DNA from: Datnioides undecimradiatus | Taxonomy: Eukaryota > Chordata > Actinopteri > Lobotiformes > Datnioididae | Direction of reading: 5' to 3' | Length of the DNA stretch: 64,000 nucleotides | Assembly: GCA_008933995.1 (NCBI GenBank) | Contig: WARS01002890.1 | Location: 867,001 to 931,000 of the forward strand | Part shown: positions 1-30,837 of the stretch, in pieces | How positions within the stretch are numbered: position 1 is the first letter of the stretch | Layout of the letters: each line of letters starts with the position of its first letter | Program-made: the position numbers and the translations under genes | Notes under the pieces: model-generated | Databases searched by the model: none | What the model was told of the DNA's origin: nothing | The model's input: only the letters and a program-made list of their open reading frames with translations

Positions 1-15527
<15,527 letters not shown>

Positions 15528-16500
15528 AACTGACAAACGAATGACTGACACACACACACACACGCGCACACACAAACACAAACATGGAGCGAGCCATGAA
15601 CAGCGACAAATCACAGAGATTCATGAAAAAACACGTGAGCGAATGAGCCAAGAAAAAAAGAAATAATATTATAAATAAACTAAATAAATTATGCACTTAT
15701 AAGTAGGGAGACGATGCTGTATGCACACACGCACACACACACACACATAGAGTATGCAGATGCAACAACGCGCACATGCAGGGGAGTACAATAAAACGAT
15801 CAAACCTATAAGCCAGACATGCACTGTTACTGTAGTTTTAAAGGAATAGTTCATGTACAGCCGGATGACAGACCTGCAAAAATACAGATTATTGTTGTAC
15901 AAACAGAGACGAACAAGTAGAGACATAGTAGAGTAATGTAGAGTGACGCACGCAACTGAACGAGAGTAAAAAATATAAATAAACAAATAAACAAATAAAT
16001 CTCTTGACACCAAAAGAGGACGAAGCAGACAGAAGCCGAGAACAGGAGTTTCAGGGATGGAGTGACAACAAACAAACAAACGTAACCACACAAACACCTG
16101 AACACGTACACGCTCAGCTGTGTCACACTCTCACCTGGACACTGACGTACCTGCACTCCGCCCGCGCCCGTCCTCCTCCCGCCCTCTTTTCGCCTCCTCC
16201 TCCCCTTCCTGTCGTGTCTGTTTCTGGGTTCAGAGACGCTCTGTTTCCTCCCGCCCCGGGTGCGATTCTCATTATTTGTCCTTTATGCTTGAAAGTCCTA
16301 AAGAAAAACAAACAAACAAACAAACAAAAAAGAGATCGAGACCCCGAATCCGTTCGTTTCCTTCTGTTCCTCCTGAATGTCCATAGAGTAGCTGTGTTGA
16401 AAAAGATGAAAGAACATTAAAATAATAAAAAAACTGAACTGAACGCTTGTCAATGAAAATAATGTGAAAATATGTGAAATAAAAAAATGTTAATTTACAA
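15528..16500 (+). other. eno2: Enolase 3' untranslated region
   Basis: This stretch directly follows the enolase TGA. It is AT-rich and contains CA-dinucleotide runs (about 15,547-15,580 and 15,723-15,748), an ACAA/AACA-rich tract at about 16,303-16,330, and a short fragment at about 15,837 matching the end of the element at 22,192. The likely polyadenylation hexamer AATAAA is at 16,478-16,483. An alternative A-rich cluster lies at about 16,415. The extent is inferred, not observed. Confidence 0.55.
16478..16483 (+). terminator. Candidate polyadenylation signal of eno2
   Basis: A canonical AATAAA hexamer about 950 bases after the stop codon, followed within about 50 bases by a T/GT-rich stretch (about 16,528-16,552) typical of a downstream element. 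This is a plausible 3' end for the enolase mRNA. Confidence 0.5.
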
Positions 16501-17242
16501 TTTCAGTCACACTCAGAAGGGTTTTGTCTTTTTTTGTGTGTGTGTGTGTGTTTCCTGTCCGTCTGCGGCCAAAACAAACACTCGTCGCCTGTTTCCTGGT
16601 CAGCAAATGCACCGAGTTCAAACACTGTCGCCACCCAAACACGGGAAAATACAGCGTCTGAGTCGAACGTGCAGAAAAATCTTCAGTAAATCTGATTTTT
16701 TTTTGCATAACTTCTTCCCAGTTTTGACGAACTTGTGTTTAACATTCGAGTGTTTTTTCATTTTGTGTTACTTCACCACCACGTTTAAGAGCAACTGCGA
16801 CGCTTTTGCATTGCAGCTTCGATTCACATAAAAATCCATCGTCCAGACGTTTTACTTTCATTTTAACAGACCCCAGAGGCTCTGTGAGGTAAAACTCTTA
16901 GAAATCGGACAAAATAACAAAGCCACGATTTGAGAAAAGTCAAAATAAACGATGTAAATGTGTTTTTTCTTCCTCTTTACCTCATTAATAATCTCCACAC
17001 CCTCAGATTTGGTTGTTAACCGCTGGATAAAACCACCAAACAGTGTATAAAGTGATTACAGCAGCAAAATACTGCTTAACCACTGCTTTATTATAGCATT
17101 AATACATCTAATTATAACATATCTAATAGTACATTCATCTCCGAGGTGAGGGTGAGGATTATTTTAAGTGCAGGACTAATTGTACACAGATCTACTCATT
17201 GTTCAAACAGCCAATAAACAGACAACGAAGCCTCTTTCTGCT

Positions 17243-17248
17243 TTTATT
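17243..17248 (-). terminator. Candidate polyadenylation signal of tpi1
   Basis: The plus strand reads TTTATT, giving AATAAA on the minus strand about 625 bases past the tpi1 stop. A second candidate is at 17,087-17,092. The interval 16.5-17.87 kb holds nothing else I recognise and is the convergent 3' boundary between eno2 and tpi1. Confidence 0.4.
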
Positions 17249-17872
17249 CAGTCACATATTTCTTCTTAATAACGTGGTGAAACACGCCGCAGGGAGGCGC
17301 TGCGTCAATCACAGAAAGCTTTAGCGACTTTAGCTTTTACTCCTGGTGACAACTTCACGACAACAGTCCCTGACAGCTCCAAACTACATTTATCCCGGAG
17401 CTGACCGGGGGGGGGGTTTGAGACAGAAGACTGATAAAGTCTGATGAAGTGAGTTTTGCATGAAAGCAGAGGTGTGGGTGTGGATGGTGCTCAGGTCCTC
17501 AGGAGGCTGCGTTCTACAACAAATAACCCTGTTAATGCAGCAGCGGACTGCACACGCTCCCTGTTCTCTCCTGTAAACGGGACATGAAATCATCTGGAAC
17601 ACATGCAGACTGATTGTACGACAGTTACCCACATTCTGGGTGTTTAACGGAGCCCAACAGTCGACACAGACAATCAGATACGTTTGATACAGCGACACGA
17701 TCAGACAAAAGCACGATGACAGAAGGAAATAACACGCAGGGCAGTTTGACTGTGGGCTGGGAAACATGGAAACTGTTAATAATTACGTTAACATTGATTT
17801 TTCAAAATAAAACTCTCCGACGTGACGCTGTGAGGGTCACTGGCCCCGATGGAGCCGCTTCCTGTCGCGCCA

Positions 17873-21687
<3,815 letters not shown>

Positions 21688-22191
21688 TCAGCCGCGGGAG
21701 GAGTCCGGTGAGCCGCTGTGCACGTCAGGTACTGTCGGAAATATCAGAACTAAACACTGACGAGCATCCTTCTCTTCTTCTTTGGTTTTACAAAGAGAAT
21801 AAAAACAGCTCACTGGCGCCACCTGTTGTTTACAAATGTGTCCTCCGCCGAGATTGAAATCCACTGTTTGTTGCTAACTTCCACTTAAATCTCCTGGTTA
21901 TTGCTGTGAGGGAGGTGCGACCTTTGATTTGACCTTTGAGCCCTGTATGAGGGAAACAATCTGCACGATTCTGCATAAAAAACACGATAAGGTCATGAAA
22001 CGTCACATGCAAATGTGAAAATGTGAAGGTCCAACGTGTTAAACACAAATGCAATTTCTTCTTCTTCTTCTTCTTCTTCTTGTCCACTTCACAGCCTCAG
22101 TTTGCACCATTCCCATGTCCCCCCTGCTGGTGTGAGTCATGTTGCTGGTTCGTGTTCGTCCTTTTAAAGCTCAAGAACAGCAATTGCACAT

Positions 22192-22693
22192 TTAAAGGAA
22201 TAGTTCATTGTTTTGTTTTTTTAAAAACAGCTTGTTTGGAGTATTTATCCATCAGTCAGTGTATTACCTGCAGTAGATGGCGGTCAGCACACCTCCAGTT
22301 CGGAGTCTCTTCACATCCACCAGACTCCATTGACAGAAATGGTATTTTAAGCTTGCAGGATGCAGGAGTTGCTGCTCCACCGCTGCCTCGCTCACTTGGT
22401 TTGTTTGTGTTGTTGCGTGACTTCAGTGTTGTAAAGAGTGTGTCAGGATTAGCAGATGTCACACAGTGGCACAAACAAACTAACGTATCACGTCAGCAGG
22501 AGATCAGCAGCTCCAGTGTTCGGCAAGCTTAAATCGCTGTTTTTGTCAATGGAGTCTGGTACATTGGAAGAGGTCGACCTAATGGCCGCAAGGTAAAGTG
22601 ATGCCAGTACTCCTGCTGTTTCTCCAGACTTCATGAACTATGGAGAAGTACCTCATACAAACCCACCTCAAAAATTGCGAACTGCCCCTTTAA
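22192..22693. mobile_element. Nonautonomous terminal-inverted-repeat element
   Basis: About 500 bases bounded by TTAAAGGAATAGTTCA on the left and GAACTGCCCCTTTAA on the right, which are imperfect inverted repeats. It holds an inner pair (22,318-22,336 and 22,541-22,560, CCAGACTCCATTGACA and TGTCAATGGAGTCTGG) and no transposase frame. It lies between the tpi1 5' end and the gnb3 3' end. The inner part also occurs in two enolase introns. Confidence 0.65.
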
Positions 22694-23813
22694 GCAACTG
22701 TTTTCCACATTTATCACGAGGTTAATTCCGACCAATCACGTTTGAACTGACGCACACGAACACACAGACTCTGACATGCTGTTAATGCAGAATTCTATGT
22801 TTATTAGAAAGATTTTCAACAAACATTTTGTCTTTTTACAGAGGAACTGCACAAGTGTAAAAGTACTACAAAATGCAGCTGAACCCAGGGGAGTCAAATA
22901 AAGTTTACAGGTCTTTACAGAGAGTTTCACAGCTCAGACCACCACCAGCCAGTCTCACAGCGCCGCCAGCCTGGCTCCACCTTTGAACCTCCAACCGTCT
23001 GGGTACATCTTTGGATTGTTTTCACGATGAGACCTGGGTGGGGAGGGACCGCGGCAGCCATGTTGGATCATATTTCCGCTGGTTGTTAGCAGGGGATCCA
23101 AGATGGCTGCCCTACCGTACACATATATTCTGGATATGTGCAGCCCAAAAAGAAACAAAAAAGAAAAAAAAAAAAAGACACTGTACATCAACTCTCCGTC
23201 CTAATGTGTTAAACTATAAAATACAAATAAATGTACATATCGATCTTTCATCTAAACAAGTGCAGGGCTCTTTTACAGGTCAAATACAATAAAAATAAAT
23301 CTGTAAGCCTACAGTCTTATTTGCAATATTCACGTGTTCTTTTTCTTTATTGTCCAAAATCTAAATGTGTTTAATTGACCTCCTCAGTAAGAGCTTCACC
23401 TCTGCTCGGTAAGTCGTTTTGAATTAATGTGCTATGATTTTCAATTTTTTTCCTTTTTCAGTGTTTAAAATCGTCTCGACAACAATAAAACTCACTTGTA
23501 CATACAGCGGGATGCATCGTGCGCGGGTTTACCTGATGCCATTTACACAAACTGACTCACTCGCAGCCTCTCGTGTTTTTTGTTTTGCATACGTGAATGA
23601 GGAAGAGGCAGAGAGGGGTGGAGGAAGAGGGGGAAGATCTGTGCTCAAACGCCTGAAAACACCCTCCAAACTCACTGCTCTCCTGGTTGTGATCCTCCTC
23701 TCCTCACCTACGCCCTATCTTCACCCCTTTCCTTCCCCTTTCCTCCTCTTCCTCTTCTCCCCTTCGTCGTCCTCCTCCTCCTTTCTCCTGGTGTTTTCCT
23801 CCGCCGGGGCGCC
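22694..23813 (-). other. Probable gnb3 3' untranslated and flanking region
   Basis: No coding similarity is seen. On the minus strand, AATAAA-type hexamers occur at about 22,798 (plus TTTATT) and 23,346. Either could end the gnb3 mRNA. A CT-rich tract on the plus strand at about 23,700-23,790 lies just past the gnb3 stop codon. Confidence 0.35.
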
Positions 23814-26800
23814 TCAGTTCCACAGTTTGAGGAAGCTGTCCCAGGATCCTGTGCACACGCCCATACCGTCCTCGGGGACGCCGGTGCAGCTCACCCTGTT
23901 GTCATGGCCGGACAGCACACCTGGAGGAGGAGGAGAAGAGAATAGAGGAGATATGGAAAAGCAAGGAAGAAGAGGAGGAAGCAGGAAAAGGGAGGAAGGA
24001 CAGAGTGTGTAAAAGGAATCAAAGGAAGGAAAGGAGGAAAAAGGAAGCAGTATGCAAAGGAAGGAATGGAAGTGAAGGAGGAATTAGGAAAAAGGGAGCA
24101 TGAGAAAGGAGGACAGGATTGAAAGGGGAGGAGAAGGATGGGAGAAAATGGACGAAAAAGGAAGGAAAGGAAGGAAGGGAAGGAGGTGAGGAACCAGAAG
24201 GAGGAATCTCCGTCTCGAGTCTGATCTGAAACCTCCACGTTCAGACTTTCGCCAGACTCTTGTAAAATGGAAAACTCCACTCACCGACTTTCTCTCCCTT
24301 CAGTGAGTCCCAGATGTGGCAGTTGAAGTCGTCGTAGCCAGCGAAGATAAGGCGGCCCGAGTTGGACAGAGCCACGGACGTGACGCCGGCGTTCAGGCTG
24401 GTGTCCTGGTAGCCAATCACCTCCTGGTCGGAGCGCAGGTCGTACATCTTGCAGCTGCAGTCGTCGGAGCCTGTGATGACGGCATTTCCGTTGGGGAAGA
24501 ACTGAGAAGAGAGGCAAAGGCACAGATTGTGTTTAATTGTGAGTGTGGCGCTGATTTAATAAATAAGGTGCATGTTGTTTACTCTGAACTGTTGTTTAGA
24601 GGTTTTGCTAAATGCAAAGCCCGTGACTGCGCACGTGAAATGATGCTAACGTTGGAAATGCTGCACTTTGACTGTAAAATAAAGATGGACAACGCACTGT
24701 AAAAACAAAGTGCAGTCCCGCCCACACGAGCTGTCAATCAAAGCATCAACGAGCTCATTAAAACCAAGTTAATCAGAAAAACGAACCTCTGACAAACACC
24801 AGGGGGCGATCAGGATGCTTGGTCTTCAACTTTCCTTATGTTCTTTAATGTTTCTAACTTTTGTCAGGCAAATCACTGAAAGCATTCTTGAATCCTTTAA
24901 AACACAGCTGCTTAATGATTTACATCTGCTGCCTTTCAAAGTTTGGTCCTCACTGGCCACCGTACTGCGACCCACATCCACTCAAATCAGTTTAAAAAAA
25001 GAGTGACCTCGATACGACAGGTGAACCTCTAAACCGGTGACACTTTTATTAATGAAGAATAACTTTTTCTGTGCAGTTAATTGGGTAATTTATTGCAGCT
25101 AATCCAAAACAAAGCTCAAAAAAACATAAAAGCTGAAATAGAAATTCCTAAAAACAACAATGTGCTCGGGGTTTTTTGAGAGGTCACAGGGAACGGGTTC
25201 AAAAAAACACACACAAGCATAAAAAATGTGGTGTTTAAGTCAAAGAGACAAAGAGCTTGAAAGGGTTTGATTGTGTGTGTGTGTGTGTGTGTGTGATGTG
25301 ATGGTCCTCACAGCGATGGCATTGATGTCGCTGGTGTGTCCGGTGAAGGTCTGCTTGCAGGCCCCTTCCCTCAGGTCCCACAGCTTGGCCAGAGAGTCAC
25401 AGGCTCCAGAGATGAAGGTGTTCATGTCGGAGGAGAGGGCCAGGGACATGCAGTCACCGATGTGGTTGGTGAAGACGATCTTCTGCTTGCCGGTCTCCAG
25501 GTCCCACAGGCAGCTGCAGAGGAAGAGCGTCATTAATGAAGAGACTCAAGCACATTCTGGGTCCAATTTTAGTTTTTAAATGTGAAACTTAATTAATTTT
25601 AATTAATTTATGCCAGTTTTCACACAAGTCCATTTCCTGTTAGGTCCAAAATATAATACAACTATAAAAAAACTGCAGCTTTACACTGTAAAAACACCAA
25701 AATCAGACAGAAGCTTCTCTGAAGTCCTGCAAACACAAACTAAACCTAACCATGTCGCATTTTCAGGTGCATTATTTTGTTTTTATGCATTTTAAAATAT
25801 CACCAATGATACTTTAAATACACCCCTTTTCAATAAAAATAGCTTTACTCACATTTAATTACTTGCCAATTAAAAGATTAATATAAGTTTCATTCCTGTG
25901 CATCTAGTAGCAGGTGATCTGCAGCACATATAAAGGACACGACTGCTTGTTTTTACATTTAGTACTTTTTGGTTTGCAAGATGGCTAGCTTGTGTTAGCT
26001 AGCACGCCAACATTGCTCCACCTGAAGTGAGTTTGAAACGAAGCTAACAGGGAATTTTAAGGTGTGTCAGGAAGCGTGTCCCTGCACCAGTAGCACCAAA
26101 ACAGGACGTTGCAGGCGCAGCTGCTTTGCATTACAATTATCGTTGCTTTGCAATTGTTTTTCAGTTGAGCGTTGAACTCTGCACACGTGTGGCTACATAT
26201 TGTAGCTGAAGGCGAGACGATCGGTGATAGACTCACCAGGTGGTGTCACCAGAAGCTGTCAGGATCTCAGTGTCGCTAAGGAAACGGCAGCAGGACAGGT
26301 AACCTGAAACAGAGGAGTGCTGTGTTTTTCACTTCATTTTGACATTTTCACCCACTTTAAAAGGCAAAATGCTTTCGTCCCGACCTGTGTGTGCGTCCAG
26401 CTCCCTGAGGGTCTTGGGGCTGGCGGCCTTGATGTTGTACACTGTGCACATGTTATCCAGACCTCCACTGGCCACCAGGTTACCAGAGGGGGCGAAGGCG
26501 ACGCTCATCACCCAAGCTGACTTTAGTGGGACAGCAACCAACTGTGGAAGTGGAAATTCACTTACTTAGCTGATATTTGCTGGCACCTAGCTTTAAATTT
26601 GAACTTTCATGTCTTCATAAGCTGGAAAAGGAAGTCAAGCCATGACTATTTGACCCACTACAGGATCCAGACTGATCTAATTATTGGAGGATTAGAAGCC
26701 GCAACAACAACTAACCGATCACAGGTGGACTCCTTTAACTTCAGAGAGATGATCAAAGAACCACTCAGCTTATTCAAATGAGTAAAGAAACTCTGATTTC

Positions 26801-28191
26801 TTGCAGGATCCTCTGCAATGTACGGGGGAGTTGCTGGTTTAATCACTGGTCTATCATCATTTATCAAATTCTCATCAGTCACGCTTCTCATCTGTAGCAA
26901 AGAGAAGTGTCATCTACAGCCCAACGCCAGTTATCATCGCTTATATTTGCATCTTGTTTATTTAAATGTGTATTTAGATTTAATTTCCTGTTCCTACATT
27001 TCACCTGCTCAGTCTGTCACATGTCAGAACAATCTTTACCCACGTCTTACAGTCAGGTGCACATGTGTCTCTGCATTACACGTCTGCAGCACAGAGCGAA
27101 TGCTGCAGCAGGAGCACGAGCTCACCTTATTTCCTGTGAAGGTGTCCCAGATGAGGAGCTTGCCATCCTGTGATGCACTGACCATTTGCCTGCAAGAGAG
27201 AGGACAAGCCACATCTTTAGTTTTTCAGTAGTAAAAGCAGGGATGGCTGAATTCCATTTAGCTGCTCCAGTATCGTGCACCATGTATCAGTGGGACTCAT
27301 GCACAGAACGCACCTGGAGTCAGCTGACCAGTGCATGGAATAGATTTTAGCCAGGTGACCCTTGAGCGTCTTCCTGAGCTTCAGCTGCACTCGGCCCACC
27401 GAGGCCACGCCCCCTGCTGCTCCTGTCATGCTGCTGTCATTCACAGCCTTGCGGGCCGCCTGGTGGTCACAAAGGGAATCACATGTTGGGGAGAAAGAGG
27501 AAAATGAGTCAGGATCCCTATTCAGGGTCCAGTTTCTGTGATTTTAGTTTATTTTTTAAGAGAAATCCAAACGTTTGAGAAAATTATTCGCCTTCTTTTA
27601 CTTTTACTTCTTTAAAACTCTTAAAGAGTTACTAATATAACCAACGTTTCTGCTGCAAACAGCTTCATTACTGTAGTTTTGCTGCAGCAAAAAGTTTATT
27701 TTCATTGTGCCCATTGTTACTGTAGAAAGGAGTTATTAGCACTCCCAACCACCAGAGGGCAGCAATGAGTAGTGTTTCCACCTGTGAGCTACACTTGTAT
27801 TGTCTTGGTGGGACAGTATGATGCTAACTGAGCTTTTCTTTAAAAGGTAATAGCTTTAGATGATGAACCCAAGTTTATATTAGAAAGCAAATTCACATCT
27901 AAACTTTCAAATGAAACTGCAAAGTCGAGCAGTCTCCTGTGCAGTTGTCCCCTTTGGACATGTGAGACACAATGAGCCCCTCTAAACTTCATTAATCATC
28001 ACCACGGTTGTTTAATTTGTCCTCCACCAAAAGATGTGGCTGTTTTTTAAAAATTCATGGACAGCGACGTTGCGCTTCGTGCCGTGGCGCCTGTCGGACG
28101 CTTGGACTGCTTTTCCACTCACCTCAATCTGTGCACGGAGGCCATCGCACTCCTTTTTCAGTGCATCCATTTCAGCTTTCTCAGCTGCCAT
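23814..28191 (-). CDS. gnb3: Guanine nucleotide-binding protein beta subunit, beta-3 type
   Basis: The G-beta subunit forms an obligate dimer with G-gamma and acts at the plasma membrane in receptor signalling; beta-3 is the cone and ON-bipolar form in vertebrates. Exons on the minus strand are 28123-28191, 27314-27459, 27126-27189, 26385-26541, 26237-26303, 25312-25513, 24285-24501 and 23814-23920. All are GT-AG and in phase, totalling 342 aa, two more than human. The N-terminal helix (about residues 1-35, [18 protein letters not shown]) is the G-gamma coiled coil, followed by seven WD repeats with clear WD endings ([31 protein letters not shown]) and the C-terminus SFLKLWN. The divergent N-terminus with linkage to tpi1 and eno2 supports beta-3; the paralogue (a or b) is undecided. 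Exon 2 (146 nt) equals the summed size of two exons (39 and 107 nt) in mammalian G-beta genes. Confidence 0.95.
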
Positions 28192-30804
28192 GGCGACGGT
28201 TGCTAGGGGATGTTACTGACGGAAAGCGAAACTGTCACTCTGAAAAACAAGACAAAAGCAGCGCAGTTAGTCTTGAAACCGCAGGGGAATCATTAGCACA
28301 GCAGCTCCGGAGGGAATCTACAGGCTCTGCTGCTGCTGCTGAACAGTACAGGTGCACAATAGATCCTGCGAGCAGACCGTACATCGCTCAGTGACCCTGA
28401 TACCTTCATCTGGAACACTTGGGTTGCTGTTACACCATCAAGTCTACAGCAAAGATTAGACACATACCTAACAGCTTTAATCCCTCCTTAAAACCAAAGT
28501 TGTAATGCTTAGTGAGCTCTGGTTTGTCTCCTGGCTATGATGTACAGAGTGATGAAATGAAGAGACACAAGCAGATAAAGGGAGGACAAAGTGAGGGGAA
28601 GACAACCTGGGTATAGAGAGACTGAGCAAACATGCATGAAATGAAAGAAAGGAGCAAAGGAGGGAGAGAGCTGAAGGAAAGGAGACAGGAAAGAGAGGCA
28701 TGAACAAGGAAGGAAGGAAGTGAAGAAGGGAGCTTAAATCTCATTCAGATGTATCGTGTGATTCTAGATGATGCAGCTTAGTAAATAAATATCAGTAATC
28801 ACTAGAAAATCCAGAACCACGTCTGCTCTTTCACTTTTAGTAACTGACTCACTTTGAGCTCTTTAACTGAAGCTGCTGCATCAGATTTCTGAGCAGATCA
28901 TCTGTGGTGTTTGGGTCACGGCAGAGTGCATGGAGTGAAACAAGGAGCAAAGGTCGCTGTTCTGATATTTGATATGATTTTAAAAACCTACATGTCCCCG
29001 ATGCCTTCTCTGATTGACCGGTTCCTTCGCTTGCGTGCAGCAGTCTGCCGCATGTGCCTAATACTCTGTAATAGGATACTGACGTCCGACTAATTTAACT
29101 GCCTCTGTGCATGATTCCACTTACTGGCAAGAGGGAAAGTCTTCCAAAACTACGGCCCTGCTTCCACAAATGAGGAACAGTTAAGTGCTGATGCAGCATG
29201 CAATATGTTTTGTTATTACATCACCTTAAATTAATCAATAGCATGGTGTTTCAATAAAAAAAAAGAACTCAATGCATGCATGAATTCTGTATTTTACACA
29301 GGGCGGAGCAGGAACCTCAACCTCCTTTCAGATAAAATGCCCCATGCAACAGTTTTCAACCCTCTCTCCTGTTATCGTTTCGTCTATAAAAGCTAATTTG
29401 CAGCAGTGAGTATGTGAAGCAACGCTGCAGCTTCTGCTTAGGGGACACAAGTGAGACTGAGAAACATAAATATCAGTGGAAAAGTAATATCTCAGAGATT
29501 AAAAATAGCTACAGTGGTTGAAACAAGCGATTTAGATGTCAGCTTGACAAACTGCGATAGGTGTTTCTTATTTATCCGACTTTTTCTGAGATTTAATTAA
29601 CTAAATACTTTGACTCATGGAGAAAAGAAACTGCGGGGCTTTAAATCCCAGGCAGGAGATCTTAAGGGAAGCTTTACCGGTCAAATCTCCTGTCATCCGA
29701 TTACTGACTGCTCTTTACCTCGGGATCAGAGGGAGAGAGGGAGGGAGGGAGACGTGGCCGGTGGGAGATGTGGCCGGTTTGTCAGAGTCGAACATCAGCG
29801 GCTCCTCCTCTGATGGCCTGTTCTCTCATTTTACAGAAATCACGTCTCACATCAGACAAGAGAAACCATTTCCTAGAGCCTAAGTTCAACCAGAGCACTC
29901 AACAGGTCCAGCAGGTGTTTAAGAAGCTAAACTTTGTGTGCAACAGCGGCCCCCGGCAGACCTGCAGCACAGAGATCTGCAGACAAAGTGGCCTGGATGA
30001 GGTTTGGCCTTGTGTGATAGATCAGGCTGCAGCTTACTGCTCCCACACCTGAGGCACCAATCCTCTTTGGCAGCTTCCCTGCAAGATCACCTTCAAAGGG
30101 TTTAAGGCATCATTACATCGGGTGCAATCTTACACGAGGCTGATAAATTATTGTTGGACCCGCAGGAACTCAATGCTGCAGGGTGACTTTAATAAAACGT
30201 CGGGAGGCTGCAGAGAGGAGCAGCGTTCCTGCACGAAAAAATGGCCGCTGACTTTTATAAAACAACTAAATAAGCGAAGATCGGCCGAAAGCTCCACTAC
30301 AGCTGCAGCCATGTGCAGAAAACCTCATTGAATACAAAGTTTCCCATCAACGTCTTACGAAGGAAAAGGCAAAATCCACTTCCTTTCTTTTAGATCTCAT
30401 GAAGCTGGACGATGCAGCGTCACAGCGTCTCAGCTCCACACGTTCTCCAGCGGCAGAAGAGGCACCTGTGGAGAGTGCAACTACAGAAGCATTAAAGAAG
30501 AAACTCACTCTTTCCACACACAACGTGGTCCCTTGTCTTCTTCTGCAGCGGTGCAGCTCCTGGTCCCAGAAACCTCCGGCTCTGAGTTCCCCTTTGAGCT
30601 TTTTTAGATTCCACAATCCCAGGCTGCAGCACCTGCGAGCTGGCTCCTCTGACGCTCTCCCCCGGCAGACTGCTAGCAGCTTACTTGTGAAAAACTCTCT
30701 CTTTCTCTCTCCCTTCCTCCACAGTGAAGAACAGATGAGGATTGGAGGGGATGAAGGAGATAAGGGATGAAGGGATAAAGCTCAAAGATGGAAATAGAGA
30801 GGGA

Positions 30805-30837
<33 letters not shown>

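Noticed and set aside
23434-24012. Open frame of 192 codons on the plus strand opposite the gnb3 3' end
   Set aside because: It is made of the CT- and GGA-rich tract plus the antisense of the last gnb3 exon.
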